DNA of 64,000 bases, from NCBI GenBank assembly GCA_947167715.1, contig CAMVJD010000005.1, positions 39,410 to 103,409 of the forward strand, read 5' to 3'. The notes under the pieces were generated by a model. That model was not told where the DNA came from, ran no database searches, and saw only the letters and a list, made by a program, of their open reading frames with translations. Source of the stretch: an uncultured Eubacteriaceae bacterium (lineage in GTDB: Bacteria; Bacillota; Clostridia; Lachnospirales; CAG-274). The stretch's first letter is position 1. The number at the start of each line of letters is the position of its first letter. This document shows positions 1-8,598 of the stretch, piece after piece. The position numbers were made by a program, and so were the translations under genes.

Positions 1-272
1 CCAAGGCTAACATGGCCGCTGTTAAGCTCATCCTCGGTGATGACCTCGGCATTGCGCAGCATATTGTCAAGCTGTACAATTCTTGCCTCTATCTCGGCCT
101 GCTCCTCCTTGGCTGCATCATACTCTGCGTTTTCGGAAAGGTCGCCCTGGCTTCTTGCCTCTTTGATCTTCTGTGCAACTTCCTTACGTCTTACGACCTT
201 AAGATGTTCAAGCTCATCCTGCGCCTTTTGATAACCTTCACTTGTTAAAATTATTTTCTTTTCGTCAGCCAC
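1..272 (-). CDS. greA: Transcription elongation factor GreA, N-terminal part (cut by window edge)
   Basis: Reading the minus strand from a GTG at 272 gives about 90 residues starting [18 protein letters not shown] and continuing through a charged coiled coil with [20 protein letters not shown], the classic GreA N-terminal hairpin that enters the RNA polymerase secondary channel. GreA stimulates cleavage of backtracked transcripts. AAGGAG lies 10-15 bases ahead of the GTG, and no ATG lies between them, so GTG is the likely start. A good promoter is present upstream. The C-terminal FKBP-like domain lies outside the window. The family call is secure from the motif; only completeness is unknown. 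Confidence 0.95.
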   Translation of the reverse strand, partial: MADEKKIILTSEGYQKAQDELEHLKVVRRKEVAQKIKEARSQGDLSENAEYDAAKEEQAEIEARIVQLDNMLRNAEVITEDELNSGHVSL

Positions 273-323
273 GATAAATTACTCCTTATTTATAAATTTG
301 TGTGAAATTTTCATACAAAGATT

Positions 324-352
324 ATTATACCTCAATCACGGTAAAATGTCAA
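324..352 (-). promoter_or_regulatory. Sigma-A type promoter of greA
   Basis: On the minus strand there is TTGACA (347-352), a 17-base spacer and TATAAT (324-329), about 50 bases ahead of the greA start. Both hexamers match consensus perfectly. Confidence 0.85.
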
Positions 353-485
353 TAATATGAAAGTTTTTGAGTTTCCTTGTTTTTAGCGTGATTTTTGCTT
401 GAAATGCGGTAAATAGCGGCGTAACGGTAAATAATTTTTTTGTGATGTAAGATTTTTTAAATTTTTATTTGACGGAATAGAGATA

Positions 486-627
486 TCGGCAAGCCCCGCA
501 AATGATCTTCCTTTAGATCGGATATACATTCAACCGCAAAGATAGATGCGGACAATTGCGCAGCAATTGGCTTTTGGCTATGCCAAAAGTTGTGAGCTCA
601 CAGGAAGAAACATTTGCGTTTTTGCCG
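486..627. repeat. Long palindromic element, copy 1 (long form)
   Basis: This is a nested inverted repeat. Outer arms are TCGGCAA/TTGCCG and GCAAAT/ATTTGC, inner arms CTTCCT/AGGAAG. Copies 2 (17354) and 3 (45264) share the arms and flanks nearly base for base, but this copy holds about 65 extra bases with three more small hairpins (CCGCA/TGCGG, CAATTG/CAATTG, CTTTTGGC/GCCAAAAG). It occupies most of the gene-free stretch between the 686-1519 gene and greA, downstream of the former. No coding potential is seen. It could be a REP-like DNA element, a MITE remnant or a structured RNA. Confidence 0.8.
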
Positions 628-685
628 CGTAAGATAATTCCTGCGGTGCGTTTTACATAGTGCAAATAAAAAGAAAACTTACGCT

Positions 686-1519
686 TTAATGCGTGAATAT
701 CCACTCCTTGACCGTATATATCTTCATATTGAGAAGATCTACGGGCGAAACGGAGATATATCCCACGGAATCGGACAAAAGGGTGTTCCAGGGGAAGGGC
801 TCGTAAACGCTTTGAAACTTGCGTGTGCTGCAGATATCAAGCCCTGCCGCGCGAAATATCAGCTCGGGCTCGGAATAATAGTAGGAATAGGACATAGAAT
901 AATCACGCATAAAAGAGGGATAATCGGTGTCTTTCAGCGTTTCATAATACTTGTCACCGCAGATATACAGACATATATCAAGGCGGTCTCCGTATTCGTT
1001 GTCGGCCTTATATCTTTTATCAACGTAATTTTTTAGTGTTTCGTACAGCTTGGTCGTTTTTGCCTCGTTGGTGTCGGAGGCCTTTAAAAAAATATGGATA
1101 TAATCTATTTGCATATCCATAGGCTCGGGCATTGCAAAATATTCGCTGTCTATAATGCCGTCAAGGTTTTTCAGAAAGCTTAAGGTTTCGACCGTTGAGC
1201 GATAGGATGCCAGGGAGTATTTGTTCGGCTCGTATCGCAGTGTACTCGGGTCGGTTATAAAATCCACGTCAAAATCAAAGCCATATTCCTTGTTGTAACA
1301 GCTGAACGACAGGCTCGGAAGCTGTGACCAAGAACGGTCGTCGCGTGAACGTATCGTGCAGCCGGGAAAGTTTTCGCTTATATATTGTTCGGGAAAAACG
1401 GCGTTGTAGGCCTCGGTCTCCTTTTGTCTTGCCTCGTCTGCATACCTGTCGATGACCGTTATGCCTATGCCTGTTGATAAAAAAACAATAAGCAGAAGAA
1501 AAATGTATGTTTTTTTCAT
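686..1519 (-). CDS. Hypothetical membrane-anchored or exported protein
   Basis: The 277-residue protein begins MKKTYIFLLLIVFLSTGIGI, a single N-terminal hydrophobic segment after two lysines, so it is probably exported or anchored with the bulk outside. The rest is soluble, rich in Tyr, Asp and Ser, with no lipobox and no motif I recognise. It contains two possible disulphide Cys (CTIRSRDD and SFSCYNKEYG regions). It is a lone gene with the palindromic element downstream. Function unknown. Confidence 0.75.
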   Translation of the reverse strand: MKKTYIFLLLIVFLSTGIGITVIDRYADEARQKETEAYNAVFPEQYISENFPGCTIRSRDDRSWSQLPSLSFSCYNKEYGFDFDVDFITDPSTLRYEPNKYSLASYRSTVETLSFLKNLDGIIDSEYFAMPEPMDMQIDYIHIFLKASDTNEAKTTKLYETLKNYVDKRYKADNEYGDRLDICLYICGDKYYETLKDTDYPSFMRDYSMSYSYYYSEPELIFRAAGLDICSTRKFQSVYEPFPWNTLLSDSVGYISVSPVDLLNMKIYTVKEWIFTH

Positions 1520-1639
1520 ATTTTTGCTCCGCTTGTTTTGCTCTGTTTATTATAGTAATGATTTTTATACAGTATAGCATAATTAGTAAATATATGTCAA
1601 AATGAATTTTTTCGGAAAGCCCTTTTTTGTTTTTTATAA

Positions 1640-1668
1640 TTGACCTTTGTTATTTTAAATGTTATAAT
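1640..1668 (+). promoter_or_regulatory. Sigma-A type promoter of mnmA
   Basis: TTGACC (1640-1645), a 17-base spacer and TATAAT (1663-1668), about 45 bases upstream of the mnmA start. Confidence 0.8.
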
Positions 1669-1712
1669 ATTAACATTGTATATTTGCATAACTATGGGAA
1701 AGGAGAAAGCCT

Positions 1713-2798
1713 ATGGCAAAAAAAGCAGTAATTGCTATGAGCGGCGGTGTTGACAGCTCGGTATCGGCGTATTTGATGGTCAAGCGCGGATATGAGTGCA
1801 TAGGCGCCACGATGAAGCTTTACAATAACGAGGATATAGGCGAAAAAAAGACAAATACCTGCTGTTCGCTGGATGATGTTGCCGATGCGCGCAGCGTTGC
1901 AAACCGTCTTGATATGCCGTATTATGTTTTAAATTTTACCGACCGTTTCAAGGAAGAGGTAATAGACCGCTTTATTGCCGCATATGAGTCGGGGTGTACA
2001 CCCAATCCGTGCATAGACTGCAACAGATATATGAAATTTGACAAGCTTTTCAGGCGTATGCAGGAGCTTGAAATGGATTATATAGTTACGGGGCATTATG
2101 TGCGTACAGACCGCGCCGAAAATGGCAGATATCTTTTAAAAAAGGCTGTTGACGAAAGCAAGGATCAAAGCTATGTGCTTTATATGCTTACGCAGGAGCA
2201 GCTTGCGCATGCGATATTTCCGCTTGGAGAACTGGAAAAGACCGAGGTGCGCCGCATAGCCGAGGAAAACGGCTTTGTAAATGCAAAAAAGCACGACAGT
2301 CAGGATATTTGCTTTGTGCCAAACGGCTGCTATGCCGAGTTTATAGAAAGGCAAACGGGCAAGACCTATCCCGAGGGCGATTTTATAGGCACAGACGGCA
2401 AAATTTACGGTAAGCATAAGGGCATAATACGCTATACCATAGGCCAGCGCAAGGGGCTTGGCATATCGGCCGACAGACCGCTTTATGTTTGTGATATAAA
2501 CACAAGTACAAATACGGTCACTCTTGGGGACAACGCAGACCTTATGTATGACGAGCTTATTGCGGACAATGTAAATTTGATAAGTGTGGAGAAAATAGAC
2601 TCGCCTGTGCGCATTAAGGCAAAAATACGCTATAATCAAAAGGAACAGCCTGCGCTTGCATGGCAGGAGGAAAACGGAGAGCTGCATATAAAATTTGACG
2701 AGCCGCAGCGGGCGATAACAAAGGGACAGGCAGCCGTGCTTTATGACGGTGATGTGGTCGTGGGCGGCGGCACCATAAGGGAATTGATTAAAAAATGA
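1713..2798 (+). CDS. mnmA: tRNA-specific 2-thiouridylase MnmA
   Basis: MnmA thiolates U34 of tRNA-Lys, -Glu and -Gln using ATP and a persulfide donor. The 361-residue length is normal. The N-terminal PP-loop SGGVDSS (residues 10-16) binds ATP. TPNPCIDCN (about 96-104) carries the first catalytic cysteine and DICFVPNG (about 197) the second, which takes the persulfide. The PP-loop domain is followed by the tRNA-binding region (YTIGQRKGLG) and a C-terminal beta-barrel. The ATG at 1713 follows a GGAAAGGAG site. The next gene, a transporter, starts 16 bases downstream and is probably cotranscribed, without an obvious functional link. Confidence 0.97.
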   Translation: MAKKAVIAMSGGVDSSVSAYLMVKRGYECIGATMKLYNNEDIGEKKTNTCCSLDDVADARSVANRLDMPYYVLNFTDRFKEEVIDRFIAAYESGCTPNPCIDCNRYMKFDKLFRRMQELEMDYIVTGHYVRTDRAENGRYLLKKAVDESKDQSYVLYMLTQEQLAHAIFPLGELEKTEVRRIAEENGFVNAKKHDSQDICFVPNGCYAEFIERQTGKTYPEGDFIGTDGKIYGKHKGIIRYTIGQRKGLGISADRPLYVCDINTSTNTVTLGDNADLMYDELIADNVNLISVEKIDSPVRIKAKIRYNQKEQPALAWQEENGELHIKFDEPQRAITKGQAAVLYDGDVVVGGGTIRELIKK

Positions 2799-2814
2799 AA
2801 GCAGGTAAATAATT

Positions 2815-4188
2815 TTGGAAAAAAGAAATTCATTTTCGGGTACACTGGGTTTTATCCTTGCAGCTGCGGGCAGTGCTGTGGGTCTTGGCAACATATGGCG
2901 CTTTCCGTATCTTGCGGCAAAGGACGGCGGCGGCCTTTTTCTTGTAATATATCTTGTGCTGGCGCTGACATTTGGCTTTACAATGCTTATTGCCGAGGTG
3001 GCTATAGGCCGTATGACAAAGCAAAGCTGTCTGACCGCCTATACAAAGCTTAATAAAAAAGCAGGCTGGATAGGCGTTTTTGACTGTATCGTGCCGTTTA
3101 TGATACTGCCCTATTATTGTATAATCGGCGGCTGGCTTTTGAAATACTGTATTATATTTTTAACGGGTCAATGTGAGGCCGCTGCTGCGGACGGCTATTT
3201 TGGCAGCTTTATTTCGGGCTATGCACAGCCTATAATTTTTGATGTGATATTTTTGCTTGCGACAGCCGTTATAGTTTATCTTGGCGTAGAAAAGGGTATC
3301 GAAGCTTTTTCAAAGGTGCTTATGCCAATACTTTTAACTGCGGTCATAGGCATAGCTTTGTTTTCGGTCTGTCTTAAGGATGTGGACGGAAGAAACGGCC
3401 TTGACGGCTTGAAAATATATATTGTGCCAAGTGTTGAGGGCATGAAGGCAAAGGATATTTTTATTGTTGTGCTGGATGCCATGGGACAGCTTTTTTACAG
3501 TATAAGCGTGGCCATGGGTATAATGGTTACCTACGGCTCGTATTTAAAGGATGACAACAACCTTGTAAAGGCCGTGAACAGAATAGAAGTATTTGATACG
3601 CTTGTTGCATTTTTGGCGGGCGTTATGATAATACCTGCAGTATATGTGTTTTTGGGCAAGGACGGTATGACCGCAGGCCCCGGGCTTATGTTTATCGCAC
3701 TGCCAAAGGTATTTTTGGCTATGGGCAAAACAGGCGCCTTTGTCGGTGCGGCGTTTTTTGTAATGGTGCTTTTTGCGGCACTTACAAGCTCGGTATCTAT
3801 AATGGAGGCCGTAGTTGCAAGCCTGATAGACAGGTTTAAAATATCACGGGCAAAGGCGGCTGTGACCGAAACCGCCGCGGCACTTGTAATTGGTATATTT
3901 ATATGTCTGGGATATAATGCGCTTTATTTTGAACTGCCGCTGCCAAACGGCTCGACTGCGCAGATATTGGATATTTTTGACTATATCAGCAATAATATCC
4001 TGATGCCTATAGTTGAGATAGGTACCTGTATTTTGATAGGCTGGGTGATAAGCCCCGAAGCAATTATAAAAGAGGCTACCAAAAACGGCGAAAAATTTGG
4101 AAGAAAAGCGCTTTTTGTGCTTATGATAAAATATATTGCCCCTGTAATGCTTGTAACATTGCTGCTTGGGGCACTCGGCGTGTTTTAA
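2815..4188 (+). CDS. Sodium-dependent transporter, neurotransmitter:sodium symporter (NSS/SNF) family
   Basis: This 457-residue polytopic membrane protein starts at a TTG. The signature GSAVGLGNIWRFPYLA (about residues 20-35) is the TM1 sodium/substrate site of LeuT-fold NSS transporters, which import amino acids or related amines with Na+. About 11 hydrophobic segments can be counted, typical of the short bacterial subgroup that lacks TM12. The substrate cannot be told from sequence. TTG is chosen because MEKRNSFSGTLGF is the usual N-terminus of the family and no ATG precedes the signature. Confidence 0.92.
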   Translation: MEKRNSFSGTLGFILAAAGSAVGLGNIWRFPYLAAKDGGGLFLVIYLVLALTFGFTMLIAEVAIGRMTKQSCLTAYTKLNKKAGWIGVFDCIVPFMILPYYCIIGGWLLKYCIIFLTGQCEAAAADGYFGSFISGYAQPIIFDVIFLLATAVIVYLGVEKGIEAFSKVLMPILLTAVIGIALFSVCLKDVDGRNGLDGLKIYIVPSVEGMKAKDIFIVVLDAMGQLFYSISVAMGIMVTYGSYLKDDNNLVKAVNRIEVFDTLVAFLAGVMIIPAVYVFLGKDGMTAGPGLMFIALPKVFLAMGKTGAFVGAAFFVMVLFAALTSSVSIMEAVVASLIDRFKISRAKAAVTETAAALVIGIFICLGYNALYFELPLPNGSTAQILDIFDYISNNILMPIVEIGTCILIGWVISPEAIIKEATKNGEKFGRKALFVLMIKYIAPVMLVTLLLGALGVF

Positions 4189-4202
4189 AAACTGCGGACA
4201 GC

Positions 4203-4228
4203 AAAAGAGCAGGGGAGATCCCCTGCTC
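4203..4228 (-). terminator. Terminator of the 4238-4498 gene
   Basis: GAGCAGGGG / CCCCTGCTC with a 4-base loop. On the minus strand it is followed by TTTT. It lies between convergent genes and may also help stop transcription from the NSS gene, but there is no T run on the plus side. Confidence 0.75.
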
Positions 4229-4237
4229 GATCGTGGT

Positions 4238-4498
4238 TTATTTGCCAAACAGGCCTTTTATTTTGTCAATAATACTGCCGTCGGACATAAGTGTTTTGAG
4301 CATTGCGTCAAGGTCCTTGCCGGAAAGATTGTTTTTAACGGCATCAATTACCTTGTTTACCAGTTCGTCCGGAAGATCGACGCCCAATACCGCTTCTACG
4401 GCCTTAACGGGGTCCTGTGCGAATGCGGCCTTGCTTCCGTCATCCTGTGATAGTTTGATAATAGCATCCTTAACAGCGTTTACATCAATATTAGCCAT
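4238..4498 (-). CDS. Small helical protein, leader-peptide-like (NHLP/Nif11-like) composition
   Basis: This 86-residue protein begins MANIDVNAVKDAIIKLSQ, and its centre reads AFAQDPVKAVEAVLGVDLPD. The pattern of a helix, 'DP..A....G..LP' and then another helix resembles the leader region of nitrile-hydratase-type (NHLP) and Nif11 RiPP precursors. No Gly-Gly cleavage site, cysteine-rich core or maturase gene is visible nearby, and the C-terminus is simply IIDKIKGLFGK. The start has a clear AAAGGAGC site. It is a single-gene unit with its own terminator. I cannot assign a function; the leader resemblance is from pattern memory only. Confidence 0.75.
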   Translation of the reverse strand: MANIDVNAVKDAIIKLSQDDGSKAAFAQDPVKAVEAVLGVDLPDELVNKVIDAVKNNLSGKDLDAMLKTLMSDGSIIDKIKGLFGK

Positions 4499-4654
4499 AA
4501 TTTTTGCTCCTTTCCGAAAATGCGGTGATAAAACGCATAATCAAAATACATCTCTTTTTTTATGGCTATAGTATACCATAAATACAAAAAAATGTCAAAT
4601 GCGCGGCGGTTATGAAAAAAATAAATATAACAGATAAAACAAAGGGGGGAGTAT

Positions 4655-6130
4655 ATGGCAAAAGCTATAATGCTGCAAGGCACGATGTCAAATGTAGGCA
4701 AAAGTGTTTTAACGGCGGCGCTGTGCCGTATTTTTGCCAAGGACGGCTACAGGACGGCACCGTTTAAATCGCAGAATATGGCCCTGAACTCTTTTATAAC
4801 AAGGGAGGGGCTGGAAATCGGACGCGCGCAGGCTATGCAGGCGGAGGCTGCGGGGGTCGAACCCGTTGCCGCTATGAATCCCGTGCTTTTAAAGCCCACT
4901 ACCGATGTGGGGTCGCAGGTCATAGTTATGGGCGAGGTTTACGGCAATATGACTGCAAGGGAGTATTTTAAGTATAAAAAAAGCCTTGTTCCCACTATAA
5001 GGGCTGCATATGAAAGCCTTTCAAGGGACAATGACATAATAGTTATAGAGGGCGCGGGCAGCCCTGCCGAGATAAATTTAAAGGCCGATGACATAGTAAA
5101 TATGGGTATGGCAAAAATGGCAAATGCCCCCGTGCTGCTTATAGGCGATATAGACAGGGGCGGCGTTTTTGCGCAGCTGCTTGGTACGGTGGATCTGCTT
5201 GAAGCGGACGAAAAACAGATGGTAAAGGGTCTGGTGGTAAATAAATTTCGCGGGGATATTTCGCTTTTAAGCTCGGGAACGGATATACTGGAGCAGCGCT
5301 CGGGAAAGCCCGTTTTGGGGGTGATACCCTATACGCATTTTGATATAGACGACGAGGACAGCCTTAGCGAGCGCTTTGACAAAAGGTCGGAAAGCCTTAT
5401 AGATATTGCCGTGATAAGGCTGCCGCATATATCAAATTTTACGGACCTTACTGCGCTTGAATGTATAGGCGGCGCGGGCGTGCGCTATGTTTCGCGTGCG
5501 GCGGAGCTTGGCGAGCCCGATATGATAATTTTGCCGGGCACAAAAAACACCCTTTATGATATGAGGATAATACGCGAAAACGGGATAGAAGCAAAAATAA
5601 AACGTCTGGCTGCAAAAGGGACCCCCGTGTTTGGGATCTGCGGTGGATATCAGCTTTTGGGAGAAGAGATATCCGACCCGTTTGATACCGAGGGCGGCGG
5701 AAAAGCGGCGGGCATGGGACTGCTGCCCGTTAAGACCGTTTTTTCGCAAAGCAAGACCAGAACGCAGATAAGCGGTGTTTTTGAAAATATAGACGGCATT
5801 TTTGCCCCGCTTAAGGGACAGCGCTTCAAGGGCTACGAAATACATATGGGACAGACCGAAGGCAGCCTGCTGCGGCTTGAAAACGGCAAGACCGACGGCT
5901 GCTGTGCGGGAAATGTTTACGGCTGCTATATACACGGCATTTTTGATGAAAGCGGCATCGCAAAAACCATAGTCCGTGCCCTTGCCGACAAAAAGGGCGT
6001 AAATATTAACGATACAAAGCCCTTTGATATGCGTGCCTATAAAGAGGCACAGTATGATATTCTTGCCGATGCCGTGCGAAAAAATATGGATATGGATAAA
6101 ATTTATAAAATAATAGAAGAGGGTATTTAA
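4655..6130 (+). CDS. cobQ: Cobyric acid synthase CobQ
   Basis: CobQ amidates the b, d, e and g carboxylates of adenosylcobyrinic acid a,c-diamide using glutamine and ATP. The 491-residue length is standard. The N-terminal dethiobiotin-synthetase-like ATPase has a P-loop variant GTMSNVGKS (about residues 9-17) and the family signature FKSQNMALNSF. The C-terminal class-I amidotransferase has its nucleophile in FGICGGYQLLG (Cys about 331) and the His in CYIHGIFD. The stop codon abuts the cobO start, so the two genes form a small cobamide operon. Other corrin genes are absent here, and no cobalamin riboswitch is visible in the short upstream region. Confidence 0.97.
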   Translation: MAKAIMLQGTMSNVGKSVLTAALCRIFAKDGYRTAPFKSQNMALNSFITREGLEIGRAQAMQAEAAGVEPVAAMNPVLLKPTTDVGSQVIVMGEVYGNMTAREYFKYKKSLVPTIRAAYESLSRDNDIIVIEGAGSPAEINLKADDIVNMGMAKMANAPVLLIGDIDRGGVFAQLLGTVDLLEADEKQMVKGLVVNKFRGDISLLSSGTDILEQRSGKPVLGVIPYTHFDIDDEDSLSERFDKRSESLIDIAVIRLPHISNFTDLTALECIGGAGVRYVSRAAELGEPDMIILPGTKNTLYDMRIIRENGIEAKIKRLAAKGTPVFGICGGYQLLGEEISDPFDTEGGGKAAGMGLLPVKTVFSQSKTRTQISGVFENIDGIFAPLKGQRFKGYEIHMGQTEGSLLRLENGKTDGCCAGNVYGCYIHGIFDESGIAKTIVRALADKKGVNINDTKPFDMRAYKEAQYDILADAVRKNMDMDKIYKIIEEGI

Positions 6131-6652
6131 ATGGAAAGCGGGCTTATACATATTTATTGCGGTGACGGAAAGGGAAAGACGACCGCGGCTGTCGGGCTTG
6201 CGCTGCGCTGTGCGGGTGCAGGCGGCATGGTGCTGATATGTCAGTTTTTAAAGGACGGCTCGAGCGGCGAGATAGGTTTACTTGAAAAAACGGAGAATAT
6301 AACAGTTATGCCCGCCCCCGAAAATGTAAAATTCAGCTTTAAAATGTCGGGGGAGGAAAAAACTGCTGCCGCAGCCTATTATACAAAGCGCTTTGATGCG
6401 GCCGTAAAAGCGGCGCAGGGCTATGATATGCTGGTTTTTGACGAGATATTGTATGCCGTTGATTCGGGTTTTGTACCGCTTGAAAATGTACTTTTGTTTT
6501 TAAAAAACAAGCCTGCTGCGGCCGAGGTGGTGATGACAGGCCGCGCCCCCGCCCCGGAGCTTTGCGCTGCGGCCGATTATATAACCGAAATGAAAAAAAT
6601 AAAGCATCCGTTTGACAGGGGGATAAAAGCAAGAAAACGTATTGAATTTTAA
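6131..6652 (+). CDS. cobO: Cob(I)alamin adenosyltransferase, CobO/BtuR type
   Basis: The enzyme transfers adenosyl from ATP to cob(I)alamin or precursors. The 173-residue length is typical for the CobA/CobO/BtuR type. The Walker A GDGKGKTTAAVG sits at about residues 12-23, followed by the family motif CQFLKDG and a Walker-B-like DMLVFDEILYAV. The ATG starts immediately after the cobQ TAA, implying translational coupling. It probably adenosylates the cobyrinate intermediate that CobQ uses. A strong terminator follows. Confidence 0.95.
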   Translation: MESGLIHIYCGDGKGKTTAAVGLALRCAGAGGMVLICQFLKDGSSGEIGLLEKTENITVMPAPENVKFSFKMSGEEKTAAAAYYTKRFDAAVKAAQGYDMLVFDEILYAVDSGFVPLENVLLFLKNKPAAAEVVMTGRAPAPELCAAADYITEMKKIKHPFDRGIKARKRIEF

Positions 6653-6690
6653 GTGCGCTTTAAAGTAAATTCCGGGCGCCGTTAAGCGAA

Positions 6691-6726
6691 AAGACTCATT
6701 CCTATAAAGGTTTGAGTCTTTTTTTA
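6691..6726 (+). terminator. Bidirectional terminator between cobO and yyaC
   Basis: AAAAGACTCA / TGAGTCTTTT with flanking A and T runs on both sides, so it can stop both convergent units. Confidence 0.85.
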
Positions 6727-7245
6727 TACCCTTTCTTTGGCTGTTGCCGCGGCACAAAGTGCCCTTGCCATGGCATTGCCCATAAGGGCTATTTTTTCGG
6801 CGGGCACGTTCATAAGCCTTGTAAAGCTGTCCGTGCCAAACTCGGTCACTATGCCCGTAACGGCAATGTTTCCCACGGGCAGCAGGGCCTTGTTTACGCC
6901 TGCGCCCGCCTTTAGCTTTTCGGTGGAAAGTGAGGCATAGCCGACATGCTCTTTTCGGCCAAGGCAGGCATCTACAGCCACAATAAACGGGTGCTTATGC
7001 TCGCGGTATATGCGTACCGCGGCGGCGGTTAGGTTGGTGGCGTTTACGGTGTCGCCAATGCAGCCGTATACACAAAGTCCGCGCTTTTTCAGCTGTGTGC
7101 CGATATACGGACCAAGGCTGTCGCCCGTTATTTTGTCCGTGCCTATGCATAAAAAAACAATATCTTCTTTTGCCGCGATATTTTCAAACTGCATTTTAAA
7201 ACGCAGATAAAAATCGGGCGCAAGGGTGTTGTAGTAAAAGGTCAT
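6724..7245 (-). CDS. yyaC: Spore protease YyaC (DUF1256)
   Basis: The 173-residue protein has the DUF1256 core: FLCIGTDKITGDSLGPYIG near residue 32, VAVDACLGR near residue 88 and a Gly-rich VTGIVTEFGTDSF stretch. YyaC is conserved in endospore formers and is structurally related to the germination protease GPR and hydrogenase-maturation proteases; its substrate is poorly known. GGAGG precedes the ATG by 7 bases. The gene is direct evidence that the organism is, or recently was, a spore former. It is convergent with cobO. Confidence 0.9.
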   Translation of the reverse strand: MTFYYNTLAPDFYLRFKMQFENIAAKEDIVFLCIGTDKITGDSLGPYIGTQLKKRGLCVYGCIGDTVNATNLTAAAVRIYREHKHPFIVAVDACLGRKEHVGYASLSTEKLKAGAGVNKALLPVGNIAVTGIVTEFGTDSFTRLMNVPAEKIALMGNAMARALCAAATAKERV

Positions 7246-7462
7246 TTTTGGCCTCCGACAGTAAAATTTAATTTACCGCATAAACATATTTTTAGTTTAT
7301 TATTGCTTAAAAACAAAATTTTATGTACCCAAAACCAAATTTGCGTAAATATTTGTTTATAAAAACTTGGTATCTCTCGACAGTGATTGGCATATAATTC
7401 AAAACCCGTGTGGTATAGTTTGTCCTGTACCGGTAACATAAGATAAATAAGGAGATGCAGTT

Positions 7463-8584
7463 ATGAACGAAAACGAGCGGACGATACTTCCGTCCAACAT
7501 TAAGCAGGTAGGCACGCTTTCAAATGAGAAGCGGGTATATGTGGAGGATTATGCCTCGACGTATTTGCAGCAGTATGCCAATGCGGATAACTGCCGTGAA
7601 AAGGCGGCCTTTCTTATCGGCCAGGAAATAACGGTAGACGGCAGCAAGGCACTTTTTATCAGCGGCGTAGTGCAGGGCAAATACAGCGTGCAAAAAAACG
7701 GCGTGGTGCAGCTTACGGAAAAAAGCCGGCAATACGCAAAAAAACAAATAGATATATATTTTAAGGGACTTGATATAGTCGGTTGGGCGTATATACAGCC
7801 CGGCTACGAGGACAGCATAAAGGACGGCATACGCGAGTATCACGAGGAAAACTGTGACCGCGGGCTGGAGGTCATGCTTTTGATAGACCCGCTGGAGAAG
7901 ATAAACAGCTTTTTTGTGTATGACGGCGAGGAATTCAAGGCGCTTAAGGGGTACATAATCTACTATGAAAAAAACGAGGGTATGCATGAGTATATGCTTG
8001 AAAACAAATTAAAGCCTGCGAATGACGATTACCGGCTTATAAGCGACTTTGAGCCGGAGGAGGAGCCTATAGCCGAGCAGGCCTTTGAGTCAACAAGAGC
8101 TTCGTCCCCGTCATTGCGGGAGGCCCGTATAAAGCGTAAAACCGAAAAAAAGGCCGCGGGGCTTATGAGTACATTAAGCTTTGTAATGCTTATGGTATGC
8201 TTTGTTATGGGCGCCGGGCTGGTGCAAAATGACAAACGCATAAACGAGCTGGAAATGAATGTGGCAACACTTAAAAACGAATTTGCGGCGGATAATGTGC
8301 AAAGCGTGTTTGCGGCGGATGCCGTGGCCGCGGAGCAGACCGAGCAAACGACCCTTGAAGCAACCTCGCAAACTACGCTTGAACAGACCACGGCTGCGGA
8401 AAACCTGACGACCAAAGCGCCCGAATTAAGCAAGTACCGCGTTGAAAAGGGAGATACCCTGTCGCGCATCAGCGAAAAGGTTTATGGTACCATCGGTATG
8501 ATAGAGGATATTATGCGGCTTAACGGTATGGAAGATGCCGACGATCTGACAGAGGGAACGCAGCTTGTGCTGCCCGAAGAATGA
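7463..8584 (+). CDS. Membrane protein with degenerate MPN/JAB-like N-domain and C-terminal LysM
   Basis: The 373-residue architecture in order is a soluble domain (about 30-185); a basic linker RIKRKTEKKAAG; one TM segment TLSFVMLMVCFVMGAG (about 235-250); a short coiled coil; a Thr-rich spacer; and a LysM domain KYRVEKGDTLSRISEKVYG (about 325-371) for glycan binding. The N-domain has the strand and loop order of MPN/JAMM proteases, with VGWAYIQPGYED where JAMM enzymes have a zinc-binding HxHP....D motif, so the metal histidines are lost. LysM should lie outside and the N-domain in the cytoplasm. Its stop overlaps the region of the kinase start, suggesting a coupled pair. A sporulation or envelope role is inference. 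Confidence 0.8.
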   Translation: MNENERTILPSNIKQVGTLSNEKRVYVEDYASTYLQQYANADNCREKAAFLIGQEITVDGSKALFISGVVQGKYSVQKNGVVQLTEKSRQYAKKQIDIYFKGLDIVGWAYIQPGYEDSIKDGIREYHEENCDRGLEVMLLIDPLEKINSFFVYDGEEFKALKGYIIYYEKNEGMHEYMLENKLKPANDDYRLISDFEPEEEPIAEQAFESTRASSPSLREARIKRKTEKKAAGLMSTLSFVMLMVCFVMGAGLVQNDKRINELEMNVATLKNEFAADNVQSVFAADAVAAEQTEQTTLEATSQTTLEQTTAAENLTTKAPELSKYRVEKGDTLSRISEKVYGTIGMIEDIMRLNGMEDADDLTEGTQLVLPEE

Positions 8585-8598
8585 AAGGAGCGCTTAAT

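Noticed and set aside
2136..2894. Long minus-strand frame opposite mnmA, and similar long antisense frames across trp, typA and ade
   Set aside because: They are shadows of strongly coding plus-strand genes, with no ribosome sites or recognisable protein features.
4500..4654. Possible cobalamin riboswitch ahead of cobQ
   Set aside because: The gap is too short and none of the conserved B12-box sequence is visible.
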